Source: Rufibacter latericius (GTDB lineage: Bacteria > Bacteroidota > Bacteroidia > Cytophagales > Hymenobacteraceae). From it: a stretch of DNA of 64,000 nt. The DNA is taken from the NCBI RefSeq assembly GCF_003721515.1, contig NZ_RJJD01000001.1, positions 744,001-808,000 on the forward strand, written 5' to 3'. Shown here one piece after another: positions 45,358 through 54,402 of this stretch (its first letter is position 1; every line of letters begins with the position of its first letter). Below the pieces are notes generated by a model. It worked only from the letters and a program-made list of their open reading frames with translations. It did not search any database and was not told the origin of the DNA. The translations under genes and the position numbers were made by a program.

Positions 45358-45378
45358 TTATCCACAGTCTGTGGATAA
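45358..45378. promoter_or_regulatory. Inverted pair of consensus DnaA boxes
   Basis: TTATCCACA (45358-45366) and TGTGGATAA (45370-45378) are perfect inverted copies of the DnaA box TTATNCACA, 3 nt apart, in an AT-rich 180-bp region between divergent genes. Confidence 0.6.
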
Positions 45379-45457
45379 AGCTAATTAAAATAGCATTAAT
45401 GAAGCAGATATTGCACCCAGCAGAAATTTGCTGTATTTTAGGGATGGGTAATAAGGT

Positions 45458-47359
45458 ATGGTAACGGGCATCAAATCTTGGAAGCAATTCAGGGGGCTCC
45501 TCTTGCTGGTGGCAGCAGGGTGGTTTACCTGTCTTTGCGCCCATGCCCAGGATCTTCCTCCGGTCTCCTCGCCTGCGGGGACCCAAATGCTGGAGGATAC
45601 CACCAAAAACAAAAGCTTCTTAGAGTCGCTCAAGCGCATCAGTCAAAGGAAGACGTTGTTTGGCAGGGCGGTAAAGGCTTTGGTGGTATTCAAACCTAGA
45701 AGAGTAGATGGGCCCATTGAGAACGAACTGCTGCCCCCCAGCCATGAACAACACACCTATAAGGTAGTCCGGAGTATTTACTTTAAAAGGCTGGATGCCT
45801 TTGGGTATTCCATCAACGACACCCTGGCCCTGCCTGACAACGCCTTGGAGCACTTGGGCAATGCCCTGCACATGCGCACCAAACGCAACCTCCTCCGTAA
45901 CCAGATTCTGTTCAAAGAGGGAGACTTGTTGGAGCCCCTGGCCTTAACGGAGTCAGAGCGTTTGCTACGCCAAACCGCTTACCTCTTAGATGCCCGGGTT
46001 TTTGTCAATGACTCAACTTCCACCAAAGACAGCGTGGACGTGGTCATCATCACCAAAGACGTGTTCAGCATCAGTGGTTCCGGCTCGGCCAGTACCTCAG
46101 GCACCCGGCTAGCCTTGCGCGATATCAACTTCATGGGGGTGGGGCACCAGATCAGGACCAATTACCGCTTTGGGTTATCTGAACCGCAGCCTTGGCAATT
46201 TCTGGGCAGTTACTTTATCCAGAACATCTCCCACACCTTTATCTCAGGAGAGCTGATCTATCAGAACACCCATTATTATAAACAGCAGAGCCTTAGTTTC
46301 AGAAGGGATTTCTTCTCCACCAACACCCGGTACGCGGGCGGTGCCTCCGTGGCCTGGTACCAGACCCTGCAACCCGATTACTACGAGCAAGGGGAGAAAG
46401 AACCAGAAGAGGGGCAAATCATGGAGCATGTGCCCTTGGATTACAATATTCAGGATTTTTGGATTGGCCGATCCTTCCATTTGAAATCATATGACCTGGC
46501 TCAGGAATATGCGGGTAGCTTTATCACCGCGGCCCGGTTCATGAACATCAAGTACACCCAGGGAGGGGGCCCTACGATCCAGAGCGCCCGCCTGTACCTC
46601 ACCGCTTTTGGGTATAGTTTCCGGAGATACTACAAAGACCAGTACCTCTTCGGGTTTGGCCGCACGGAAGACGTTCCGGCCGGCAACCTGCTGGCCCTAA
46701 CGGCTGGTTTTGAGGATGGGGCTGTCAAGAACCGCCTGTACTTCGGGATTAAAGGGGCTTTTGGCAAATACCAACCAGATTTCGGGTATTTCTATGGTGG
46801 CATTGAATACGGTAGTTACCGGCACCTTAACTCCTGGGAACAGGGCGTACTCACCTCTGAAGCCTTGTACTTCACCCCTCTATACCGTTTACGCAACTGG
46901 CGGTGGCGGCATTTCCTGTGGAACAGAACCTCGCTGGGAATGCGCCGTCCAGATTTGTTTGCATTGGACATTGACCAGGAAGATGGCATTAGAGGGTTCA
47001 GTTCGGGGCAAGTGCGCGGGTACCGTAAGTTCGTGCTGAATTATGAGACCAACTTTTTCACGCCCCTCACTTTGTTGGGGTTCCGGCTGGCCATCATCGG
47101 GTTTGCAGACCTTGCTTGGCTGACCAGCGTTGAAAACAGATCACCACTCAAAGAAAAACCTTATACCGGTTTTGGGGCCGGTTTACGATTCCGGAACGAA
47201 TTCCTGCCCATCAACACCATCCAGATTCTGCTGGGGTACTATCCCCGTTTGCCACAGGTTAACGGGACTCAGGATTTCAAGCTTTTTCAAACCACCCGGC
47301 AGTACTATGACTTTAATGATCTGCGCTTTACCCAGCCCCTGCTTTCAGAGTTCAGGTAG
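45458..47359 (+). CDS. Outer-membrane beta-barrel protein with a POTRA-like N-terminal region
   Basis: Exported protein of 633 aa, signal peptide 1-30 (AHAQ). Residues ~80-190 (YKVVRSIYFKRLDAFGYSIND ... ESERLLRQTAYLLDARVFV) look like a POTRA repeat of the BamA/TamA/ShlB group. The rest alternates in aromatic-rich strands (FWIGRSFHLKSY, FGFGRTEDV, FTPLYRLRNWRWRHFLWNR) as in a 16-strand barrel. The C-terminal LRFTQPLLSEFR is not a standard barrel-assembly signal. It may assemble or export surface proteins, but the cargo is unknown. Confidence 0.8.
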   Translation: MVTGIKSWKQFRGLLLLVAAGWFTCLCAHAQDLPPVSSPAGTQMLEDTTKNKSFLESLKRISQRKTLFGRAVKALVVFKPRRVDGPIENELLPPSHEQHTYKVVRSIYFKRLDAFGYSINDTLALPDNALEHLGNALHMRTKRNLLRNQILFKEGDLLEPLALTESERLLRQTAYLLDARVFVNDSTSTKDSVDVVIITKDVFSISGSGSASTSGTRLALRDINFMGVGHQIRTNYRFGLSEPQPWQFLGSYFIQNISHTFISGELIYQNTHYYKQQSLSFRRDFFSTNTRYAGGASVAWYQTLQPDYYEQGEKEPEEGQIMEHVPLDYNIQDFWIGRSFHLKSYDLAQEYAGSFITAARFMNIKYTQGGGPTIQSARLYLTAFGYSFRRYYKDQYLFGFGRTEDVPAGNLLALTAGFEDGAVKNRLYFGIKGAFGKYQPDFGYFYGGIEYGSYRHLNSWEQGVLTSEALYFTPLYRLRNWRWRHFLWNRTSLGMRRPDLFALDIDQEDGIRGFSSGQVRGYRKFVLNYETNFFTPLTLLGFRLAIIGFADLAWLTSVENRSPLKEKPYTGFGAGLRFRNEFLPINTIQILLGYYPRLPQVNGTQDFKLFQTTRQYYDFNDLRFTQPLLSEFR

Positions 47360-47513
47360 TTTTGAGCAATTTTTCGGTCTTTGCTTAGAATTTAGGCACG
47401 GCAACAAACTATATAACTTTAAAAAGCTTATATTGTGTGTTACAAAGAAAAGGCTTTTCCTTCTTTGGGAGCAAAAGTCATAAACGTGGTTAAAATTCAA
47501 AAGCTCGGGGACC

Positions 47514-50500
47514 TTGAAATTTTACCTCAACCTTCTCATCAGGAGCCTACTTTCGGGTTTTCTGCTTCTATGGTGTCTTTCCACAAACGCGCAAACCACC
47601 TCCAACAAAGGGCGTGACTTTTGGATAGGGTACATGGCGCACATTCAGAACGAGTCTGGCCCCGATCCGCCGCAGGGCATTTCCAGCATGAACCTGTACG
47701 TCACCTCAGACGTCAACACCAATGTGAAGGTAGCCATTGGGCAGGGAACTGCCACTACGTACCCTGTAACTGCTAACTCGGTTACGGTTGTCCCCATCAG
47801 TCCTGCTGTGGCGTACGTGGGCTCAAGCGAAGTCATAGAAAATAAAGCCATTCATGTGACCGCTGAAGCACCAGTGGTGGTTTATTCCCATATCTATCAC
47901 TTAAATAAGTCTGGGGCTACTCTGGTCTTACCGGCGAATACTTTAGGACGTTCGTATTATGCCATCAGCTATCATCAAACCCAATATCTAGACTCCAGAG
48001 CGGCCTCGCAACTCATGGTGGTGGCCTTGGAAGACAACACCACCATTGAGATCACCCCCACCGCTACAACCCTGGGAGGACAACCTGCCGGGAAAACCTT
48101 CTCCCCTTCCCGGCCCCTGAAGAAAGGCGAAGTATACCAGGTGCGTTCTATGCAAGATCTTACGGGCACTAAAATAGAGTCTGTTGATTCTGGAGTAGGA
48201 ACCTGCAAGCGAATCGCGGTTTTCTCGGGTAGCTCATACACAGCCATACCGGAGCCATACAATTGCTCTGAGCAGTTCAGCGGAGACAACCTGTACCAGC
48301 AGCTTTACCCTGTGAGCGCCTGGGGCAAAAACTTCATGACCGCTCCCTTCAAAAGTCGCACTTCCGGGGAGATTTATCGGGTACTGGCCTCCAAAGACAA
48401 TACGGTGATTACCGTGAATGGTAACTCGGTGAGCAGAAACAGCGGGCAGTATTTTGAATTTGAGAATACAACGGCCAACTACATCACCGCCTCAGAACCA
48501 GTACAGGTCACGCAATACACCAAATCGCAGATGTGCGACGAAATCCCCAGCGACCCGGAAATGGTGTTGATCAACCCAGTGGAGCAGACGCTTAAAGACA
48601 TTACCCTCTACTCCTCTCCGTTCTTCCAGATTTCGAGTCATTACATCAACGTGACCATGAAGACTGCGGACATTGGTACGTTTCGGCTAGATGGGCGACC
48701 GGTTTCGTTTACTCCCGTACCAGCTAATCCGGCGTATTCCTATGCGCAAAACAGCGTTTCCGCCGGGAACCACACCCTTACCGCAGATAGCGGATTCAAT
48801 GCCTTGGCCTACGGATTGGGGAATTTTGAGTCGTATGCTTATTCAGCGGGGGCAAACGTGACCAATCTGAACCAGAACATCACCGTAGCCTCAGACAGCA
48901 TCTGTGATGGGCGCAACATCCGGTTTAAAGGATTTGCCATATACCAACCATTAGCCTGGAAGTGGTATTTCGGGGATGGCTCCACCTCATCGGAACAGAA
49001 CCCTTCCCACAGCTTTGCCAAACCGGGCCAGTACACGGTTTCCCTGGTCACTACCAAATCGAACGGAAATGACTGCGATTCCCAAGATTCCACTTCCATA
49101 GAAGTAGAGGTTTTCCCTACCCCAGAAGCCAGTTTATCTTATGAGGTAGCTTGTACCAATGACAGCACCCGCTTCCGGGACGAAAGCAAAATTACCACCG
49201 GCGACACCATTACAGGGTGGCGCTGGGATTTCGGTGACGGCACCTTTTCAGACAAACAGCACCCTGCGCACCGGTTCAAGAACCCGGGCACCTATAACGT
49301 AAAGCTTACCGTCACCAGCAAGAACCTCTGCGTAGCAGATACCACCCGGCAAGTCATTCTTTTTGCCCCACCGGTAGCCAAGTTCAGTGCCCCTGAAACC
49401 TGTGACAAAGAGGTCCTGCTTTTCCAAGACCAGACCACCGTAGCACAGGGAAAAATCACCCGATGGGAATGGGACTTTGGCGACGGAACACCACGCAGCA
49501 CGGAACAACACCCCCGGCATGTGTTCCCGCAGGTGGGAACCTATACGGTGAAACTTAAAACCTTCTCAGAGCAGGGCTGCAGTGATTCTACCCAACAAAC
49601 CGTCACCATTAACCCTAAACCAGTTGCTGCCTTCACTCTACCCGATCTCTGCGTTAGGGACGAGGCCGCTTTCCAGAACCAATCCACTGTGCCTTCTGGC
49701 ACCATTACGTATCGCTGGGACTTTGGGGACGGAAGCACTTCCACTGCCCAGGCTCCACGCCACCGGTACACCGCCGAAGGGGAATACACGGTAAAACTGG
49801 TGGTCACCTCAGGCAAAGGTTGCCAGGACAGCGTGTCACATACCTATACCATCAGCGGAGCAGTGCCCGTACCCAATTTCACGGCTACGTCTCTCTGCCA
49901 GGAGCAGGGCGTGACTTTCCAGGATGCCAGTTCTATTGCCTTCGGGAAGATCATCCGGCGGCAATGGACTTTTGGCGACGGAACTACTTCTGAGGAAATC
50001 AACCCCACCCATTTGTATTCTGCTCCCGGCACGTATCAGGTGAAACTAAGCGTTTGGTCGGGCATTGTCTGCACCGAGTCTATTACCAAGACTCTGATCA
50101 TTAAACCCAACCCGGCCGCTAGTTTCACGGTCCAGAATGTGTGCGAAGGATCGCGGGCCCAGTTCACCAACACCACCCAAGCCCGCGGAAGCGGAGCCCT
50201 CTCCTTTACCTGGAATTTTGGCGACGGCACCAACTCCACAGAAGCCGCTCCCTCGCACCTGTACGCAGCCCCCGGCACCTATACTGTTTCACTGGCGGTG
50301 AAAGGCGCCAATGAATGCGAACAGACCTTTTCCTCTACCATCACCGTTTACCCCGCTCCTAAACCAGATTTCTCACCCACCGTGGGCTGCGCAGCCGATG
50401 TGGTTTCCTTCCAGGACATGACCAGCCTGGTTAGCGGCAGATTGACACAATGGACCTGGGACTTCGGGGACGGAACTACCGCTACTACTCAGCACCCCAC

Positions 50501-51344
50501 CCACCGATATGGGCGGGAAGGATCTTATACCGTTCGGTTGACAGCGACCTCTGACCTGGGTTGTGTTACCTCCATCAGCAAGACCCTTTCTGTTTCACCG
50601 GCTCCTTTAGCCCAGGCAGGCCCTGATCAATTGCTCTGCGGCAGCGTCACGGCTAAGTTGGAGGCCAACGTTCCTAGCCCCGCCACTGGGCAATGGACAG
50701 TGGTACAAGGCACGGGCGGAACCTTCTCCAATGCAGCCAGTCCTTCAGCCACCTTTACCGGCACCATGGGCGGAACCTATGTCCTGCGGTGGACGGTAAG
50801 CAACAGTCCCTGTGTCAACGCTACCGACGACGTGGAGATCAGATTGAAGCCCATTCCTCAGGTGGAAGCCGGCCCTGACATTTTGTTGATTGAAGGCGAG
50901 AGCACGCCGTTGAAAGGCAGCGGCCAGGGCAAGCTTACCTGGAGCCCGGGCACCAGCTTGAGCAATTCGACGATGGCCAACCCAATGGCTTCCCCAACGA
51001 CGACGACCAGATATTACCTGAACACTGTTTCAGACGATGGTTGCCCCAACCAGGACAGTATGCTAGTGACGGTGATCAAACGGTTGCAGGTTCCCACGGC
51101 ATTTTCGCCCAACGGAGACGGATCTAACGACACCTGGGTACTGGAAGGAATACAGGATTATCCGCGCATCACCATTGAGATCTACAACCGATGGGGGCAG
51201 CAGGTCTATTCCTCGCAAGGCTATCCTAGTCCCTGGGACGGAAAGCGGAACGGAGCCGATCTGCCCATCGGGGCCTACTACTACATCATTGATCCGCATA
51301 ACGGCCGGCCGAAGATGACGGGGCCACTCACCATTCTGCGCTAA
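47514..51344 (+). CDS. PKD-repeat T9SS type-B sorted surface protein
   Basis: 1276-aa secreted protein. Residues 1-26 are a signal peptide (LSTNAQ). Residues ~30-450 resemble an IgGFc-binding N-terminal domain (GRDFWIGYM; SHIYHLNKSGATLVLP). Seven PKD domains follow, each with W-x-FGDGT/S and an HxY-PGTYTVxL strand. Two further Ig-like modules precede a C-terminal T9SS type-B (gliding-motility-associated) domain: VPTAFSPNGDGSND ... IYNRWGQQVY ... DGKRNGADLPIGAYYYII. The frame has no ATG before the signal peptide, so the TTG at 47514 is the likely start. Paired with the PorP/SprF gene at 51357. Confidence 0.93.
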   Translation: MKFYLNLLIRSLLSGFLLLWCLSTNAQTTSNKGRDFWIGYMAHIQNESGPDPPQGISSMNLYVTSDVNTNVKVAIGQGTATTYPVTANSVTVVPISPAVAYVGSSEVIENKAIHVTAEAPVVVYSHIYHLNKSGATLVLPANTLGRSYYAISYHQTQYLDSRAASQLMVVALEDNTTIEITPTATTLGGQPAGKTFSPSRPLKKGEVYQVRSMQDLTGTKIESVDSGVGTCKRIAVFSGSSYTAIPEPYNCSEQFSGDNLYQQLYPVSAWGKNFMTAPFKSRTSGEIYRVLASKDNTVITVNGNSVSRNSGQYFEFENTTANYITASEPVQVTQYTKSQMCDEIPSDPEMVLINPVEQTLKDITLYSSPFFQISSHYINVTMKTADIGTFRLDGRPVSFTPVPANPAYSYAQNSVSAGNHTLTADSGFNALAYGLGNFESYAYSAGANVTNLNQNITVASDSICDGRNIRFKGFAIYQPLAWKWYFGDGSTSSEQNPSHSFAKPGQYTVSLVTTKSNGNDCDSQDSTSIEVEVFPTPEASLSYEVACTNDSTRFRDESKITTGDTITGWRWDFGDGTFSDKQHPAHRFKNPGTYNVKLTVTSKNLCVADTTRQVILFAPPVAKFSAPETCDKEVLLFQDQTTVAQGKITRWEWDFGDGTPRSTEQHPRHVFPQVGTYTVKLKTFSEQGCSDSTQQTVTINPKPVAAFTLPDLCVRDEAAFQNQSTVPSGTITYRWDFGDGSTSTAQAPRHRYTAEGEYTVKLVVTSGKGCQDSVSHTYTISGAVPVPNFTATSLCQEQGVTFQDASSIAFGKIIRRQWTFGDGTTSEEINPTHLYSAPGTYQVKLSVWSGIVCTESITKTLIIKPNPAASFTVQNVCEGSRAQFTNTTQARGSGALSFTWNFGDGTNSTEAAPSHLYAAPGTYTVSLAVKGANECEQTFSSTITVYPAPKPDFSPTVGCAADVVSFQDMTSLVSGRLTQWTWDFGDGTTATTQHPTHRYGREGSYTVRLTATSDLGCVTSISKTLSVSPAPLAQAGPDQLLCGSVTAKLEANVPSPATGQWTVVQGTGGTFSNAASPSATFTGTMGGTYVLRWTVSNSPCVNATDDVEIRLKPIPQVEAGPDILLIEGESTPLKGSGQGKLTWSPGTSLSNSTMANPMASPTTTTRYYLNTVSDDGCPNQDSMLVTVIKRLQVPTAFSPNGDGSNDTWVLEGIQDYPRITIEIYNRWGQQVYSSQGYPSPWDGKRNGADLPIGAYYYIIDPHNGRPKMTGPLTILR

Positions 51345-51356
51345 CTCAGGAGACCT

Positions 51357-52388
51357 ATGAAAAAGAACCGCTACCTCCTGCTTTTCCTGTTCTGTTTCCC
51401 AATTCTAGCGATGGCACAGCAGGTGCCGCACTACAGCCAGTACATGCTCAACCCTGTGCTTCTCAACCCCGCCGTGAGCGGCACCGATAACTATGTGGAT
51501 GTGCGGGCCGGTTACCGTAACCAATGGACGGGCCTGGAAGGTGCGCCCACTTCTTATTACCTGAGCGGCCACATGCCCCTTTCCCGCATGGATTACCTGA
51601 GTCCGCCCACTACGTTCAAGCCCCGGAACGCCGTGAAAGGGAAGTTCAAAAATCAATGGCGGCCAGAGTACCGAAACAACGCCCAGAAAACGCGTCCGCA
51701 CCATGGGGTAGGTATTCTGGTGCAAGCCGACAAAGCCGCCGGCCTGAAACGCACCGAGGTACAGTTCCTGTATGCATACCACCAACCCCTTACCTCGTCC
51801 ATTAAACTGGCGGCCGGTGTAGCAGCCGGTGTGACCCAGTTCGGGCTGAACCGAGACATGCTTACCTTCGCCAGTGCCGGAGACCCGGTCATCAGCGCCG
51901 ATGAGTACAACCGCCTGCTGCCCAACATTGGGGTGGGGGTGCTTCTCTATAGTTCCCGCTTTTTCCTGGGGGCTTCGGTAGCGCAGGTGCTACCTACGCC
52001 TTTCAGTTTTCGGGACACCCGTGCAGCCGTATCGGCTAAACAGCAACGGCACTTCTTCGGGCACGCCGGGTACCGGTTGGCGGTGAGCAGTTACCTGAGC
52101 GTGATGCCGTCGGTGGTGGTGAAGTATGCGGCTCCCAGTCCGCTTTCCGTGGATCTGAACACCAAAATTTTCTGGCGCGATCAGTTCTGGGTAGGTGGTT
52201 CTTACCGGTTGCATGATGCGGCCGTGCTGACGGCGGGGTTCCAGTACAAGCAGAAATTCCATTTGGGGTACGCGTATGACCTCACCACTTCGGGGCTGAG
52301 CCAGGTGAGTTACGGGTCGCACGAGATTGTGCTGGGGTTTATGCTTCGTAACCGCCGCAGCATCTATTCCCCGTCGCAGTACTGGTAA
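51357..52388 (+). CDS. PorP/SprF-family type IX secretion membrane protein
   Basis: Outer-membrane protein of 343 aa, signal peptide 1-20 (AMAQ). The family hallmark QVPHYSQYMLNPVLLNPAVSGTDNYVDVRAGYRNQW opens the mature chain, and alternating beta-strands run to a C-terminal LGFMLRNRRSIYSPSQYW. PorP/SprF proteins are needed for surface retention of type-B T9SS cargoes encoded next door, so it probably anchors the 1276-aa PKD protein. It starts 12 bp after that gene, forming an operon. Confidence 0.95.
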   Translation: MKKNRYLLLFLFCFPILAMAQQVPHYSQYMLNPVLLNPAVSGTDNYVDVRAGYRNQWTGLEGAPTSYYLSGHMPLSRMDYLSPPTTFKPRNAVKGKFKNQWRPEYRNNAQKTRPHHGVGILVQADKAAGLKRTEVQFLYAYHQPLTSSIKLAAGVAAGVTQFGLNRDMLTFASAGDPVISADEYNRLLPNIGVGVLLYSSRFFLGASVAQVLPTPFSFRDTRAAVSAKQQRHFFGHAGYRLAVSSYLSVMPSVVVKYAAPSPLSVDLNTKIFWRDQFWVGGSYRLHDAAVLTAGFQYKQKFHLGYAYDLTTSGLSQVSYGSHEIVLGFMLRNRRSIYSPSQYW

Positions 52389-52392
52389 ACTT

Positions 52393-52428
52393 GTTTTGGA
52401 CTCGTTTTCAGAAAAGCAGGCGTAAAAT
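52393..52428. repeat. Interspersed palindrome after the PorP/SprF gene
   Basis: GTTTTGGACTCGTTTTC / GAAAAGCAGGCGTAAAAT with core kept, placed 5 bp after the stop codon. Confidence 0.5.
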
Positions 52429-52499
52429 GCCAGCAGCTTTTTTCACTTAGGAAACGGTAATTTGGCTAGGCGAGTCGGTTCATCAACGGAACGGGTAAA

Positions 52500-52868
52500 A
52501 TGTGTACATCAGCAGGAAAATTTATTCACTTTGCGCTAAGGTCGCTGCTCTTGCTTGTAGCAGTTAACGCTTTTGGAGGCGGTTACTACGGCATGGCGGG
52601 AGCAGAGAATATTCCTGCCCAATGGCTGAAGGGTAGCCCTTTTCAAGACTACTTTATTCCAAGCCTTATCTTGTTTGTTTGCGTGGGCGGTTCGGCGCTT
52701 GCTGTTGCTACCCCTCCCTTTTGGCATCATTGGCTGGCCCGAACATCTGCTTTCATTTGTGGTGTAATCCTTCTTCTCTGGATTAGCATTCAGGTAGCCA
52801 TCATCGGCTTTGTTTCCTGGCTGCAGCCAGCTACTACTATCGCGGCTTTTCTCATCCTCTTGTTTTGA
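52500..52868 (+). CDS. Small four-helix membrane protein, unknown
   Basis: 122-aa protein with about four hydrophobic segments (10-28, 51-70, 76-96, 103-121) and short polar loops. The first stretch, with the motif AFGGGYYGMAGAENIPAQWL, resembles a family of Bacteroidota inner-membrane proteins of unknown role. No catalytic residues are seen. Its stop lies 16 bp before the next membrane protein, and the two are probably cotranscribed. Confidence 0.7.
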   Translation: MCTSAGKFIHFALRSLLLLVAVNAFGGGYYGMAGAENIPAQWLKGSPFQDYFIPSLILFVCVGGSALAVATPPFWHHWLARTSAFICGVILLLWISIQVAIIGFVSWLQPATTIAAFLILLF

Positions 52869-52884
52869 GGGCAGATTCTAAAAA

Positions 52885-53271
52885 ATGGGCATAAAACACT
52901 TTCTACTTTGGCTACCCATGATCGTGATTGCATTTGCCAATGCAACGTTAAGAGAATTGGTGTTTATAAAACACTACCATGAGCTTAGGGCGCATCAGTT
53001 GTCCACGATAACTCTCATCCTCTTATGTGCCATATATGTAGGATTTGTTTTCCCGCATTTGGGCATTCATTCGGCCAGGCAGTGCTTTCTGATTGGCATA
53101 TCATGGGTGTTATTGACGGTGGCTTTTGAATTCACCCTTGGCCGGGCAACCAATAAATCATGGGACTATCTTCTCCAGGACTATAACCTGTTAGCCGGCC
53201 ATATCTGGCCCGTTTTCCTGGTTTGCCTTTTCTTACTACCGTATGTCTTTTATATTTTGGGAAATAAGTAA
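52885..53271 (+). CDS. Second small membrane protein of the pair, unknown
   Basis: 128-aa protein with four hydrophobic segments (3-22, 38-58, 66-88, 104-125). Conserved-looking polar residues are ANATLRELVF near the first helix and FEFTLGRATNKSWDYLLQDYN between helices three and four. It may form a complex with the preceding protein. I recognise no assigned function. Confidence 0.7.
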   Translation: MGIKHFLLWLPMIVIAFANATLRELVFIKHYHELRAHQLSTITLILLCAIYVGFVFPHLGIHSARQCFLIGISWVLLTVAFEFTLGRATNKSWDYLLQDYNLLAGHIWPVFLVCLFLLPYVFYILGNK

Positions 53272-53533
53272 CAAATCCTTCTTCTAACCGCACCCACCTT
53301 CGACACAATACCTATGACGTGCCAGATTCACCCAGAAGGTCATTAAAACAGCCGTTCAAACAGCCCCTTTCCACAATTGGGTTTACTTCTGCTCTATTTC
53401 AAGATTCCTGTTTCAGCCCTGATTTGAGTAAAACAGCCCCGAAACACCTGCCTAGAACAAACTTTGCCTAACGCATGATAGGTGCCGGATAGATTCAATA
53501 TCTTTGTCTGAATATCCCAAAACTGCTGACACC
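53272..53533. other. Spacer upstream of the CvfB-like gene
   Basis: No gene is seen. Degenerate palindrome cores lie near 53338-53365 and 53408-53430. TATCTTTG at 53499-53506 fits the -7 element for the CvfB-like gene; a TTTG occurs only 32 nt upstream, too far to count. The TTG at 53504 lies inside this -7 element, which argues for the ATG at 53534 as start. Confidence 0.45.
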
Positions 53534-54370
53534 ATGCTACACCTAGGCGATTACAACTATCTGGAAATTCTGCGCGATGTGGAACACGGTCTTTATCTGG
53601 GTTCTGAGGACGGCGACATTCTGCTGCCCCGCAAGTACGTTCCCGCCGATGCCCGCATCGGAGACATGATCCCGGTGTTTGTGTACCGTGACTCAGAGGA
53701 CCGCCTCATTGCCACCACGCTGGAGCCAAAAGCCAAGGTAGATCAGTTTGCCTGTCTGCAGGTAAGGGACGTGACAGATTTCGGGGCATTTTTGGAGTGG
53801 GGCCTGGAAAAAGACCTGTTTGTACCCTACAAAAATCAGCACGACCCTCTGTTCACCGGCCAGTGGGCTTTGGTGTACGTTTACCTGGACGATAACTCAG
53901 ACCGCCTGGTGGGCTCAACGAAACTGGGTCCCTTCCTGAACTACGACCCCATCACGCTGGAGGAAGGCGACGAAGTGCAGCTGTTGATCGGGCCGGAGAA
54001 GGCATTGGGTTTTCAGGTCATCGTGAACAACAAATACCTGGGCATGCTCTACCGCAACGAGGTGTTCCGCAGCCTGGAGCCCGGCACTTACACCCAGGGT
54101 TACCTCAAGAAGGTACGCGAAGACAACAAACTGGACGTGAGCCTGCAGAAACAGGGTTATGATGAGGTGCTGGAAGCCTCTGAAATGATCCTGGCGCGGC
54201 TGCGCGCTGAGAAGGGGCACCTGCCGCTCACTGACAAAAGCACTCCAGAACTGATCTACCAGACGCTGGGCATGAGCAAAAAAACCTTCAAAAAAGCAAT
54301 CGGGGCCTTGTACAAACGAGGAGACGTGCAACTATTGCCCGAAGGCATTAGTCTTTTGAATAACCCATAA
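53534..54370 (+). CDS. CvfB-like S1 RNA-binding protein
   Basis: 278-aa cytoplasmic protein with repeated S1-like domains (GLYLGSEDGDILLPRKYVP; VTDFGAFLEWGLEKDLFVPYKNQ; YLKKVREDNKLDVSLQ) and a C-terminal winged helix (LIYQTLGMSKKTFKKAIGALYKRGDVQL). This order is that of CvfB/YitL, an RNA-binding regulator known in Firmicutes and widespread in Bacteroidota. It probably affects mRNA stability or translation. Confidence 0.9.
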   Translation: MLHLGDYNYLEILRDVEHGLYLGSEDGDILLPRKYVPADARIGDMIPVFVYRDSEDRLIATTLEPKAKVDQFACLQVRDVTDFGAFLEWGLEKDLFVPYKNQHDPLFTGQWALVYVYLDDNSDRLVGSTKLGPFLNYDPITLEEGDEVQLLIGPEKALGFQVIVNNKYLGMLYRNEVFRSLEPGTYTQGYLKKVREDNKLDVSLQKQGYDEVLEASEMILARLRAEKGHLPLTDKSTPELIYQTLGMSKKTFKKAIGALYKRGDVQLLPEGISLLNNP

Positions 54371-54402
54371 TCTGTTTCCACAACACCCGTCCTTTTTGCT
54401 TT

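Noticed and set aside
45358-45378. Chromosomal origin
   Set aside because: Only two boxes are present, no dnaA, dnaN, gidA or similar gene is near, and no cluster of boxes or clear unwinding element is seen.
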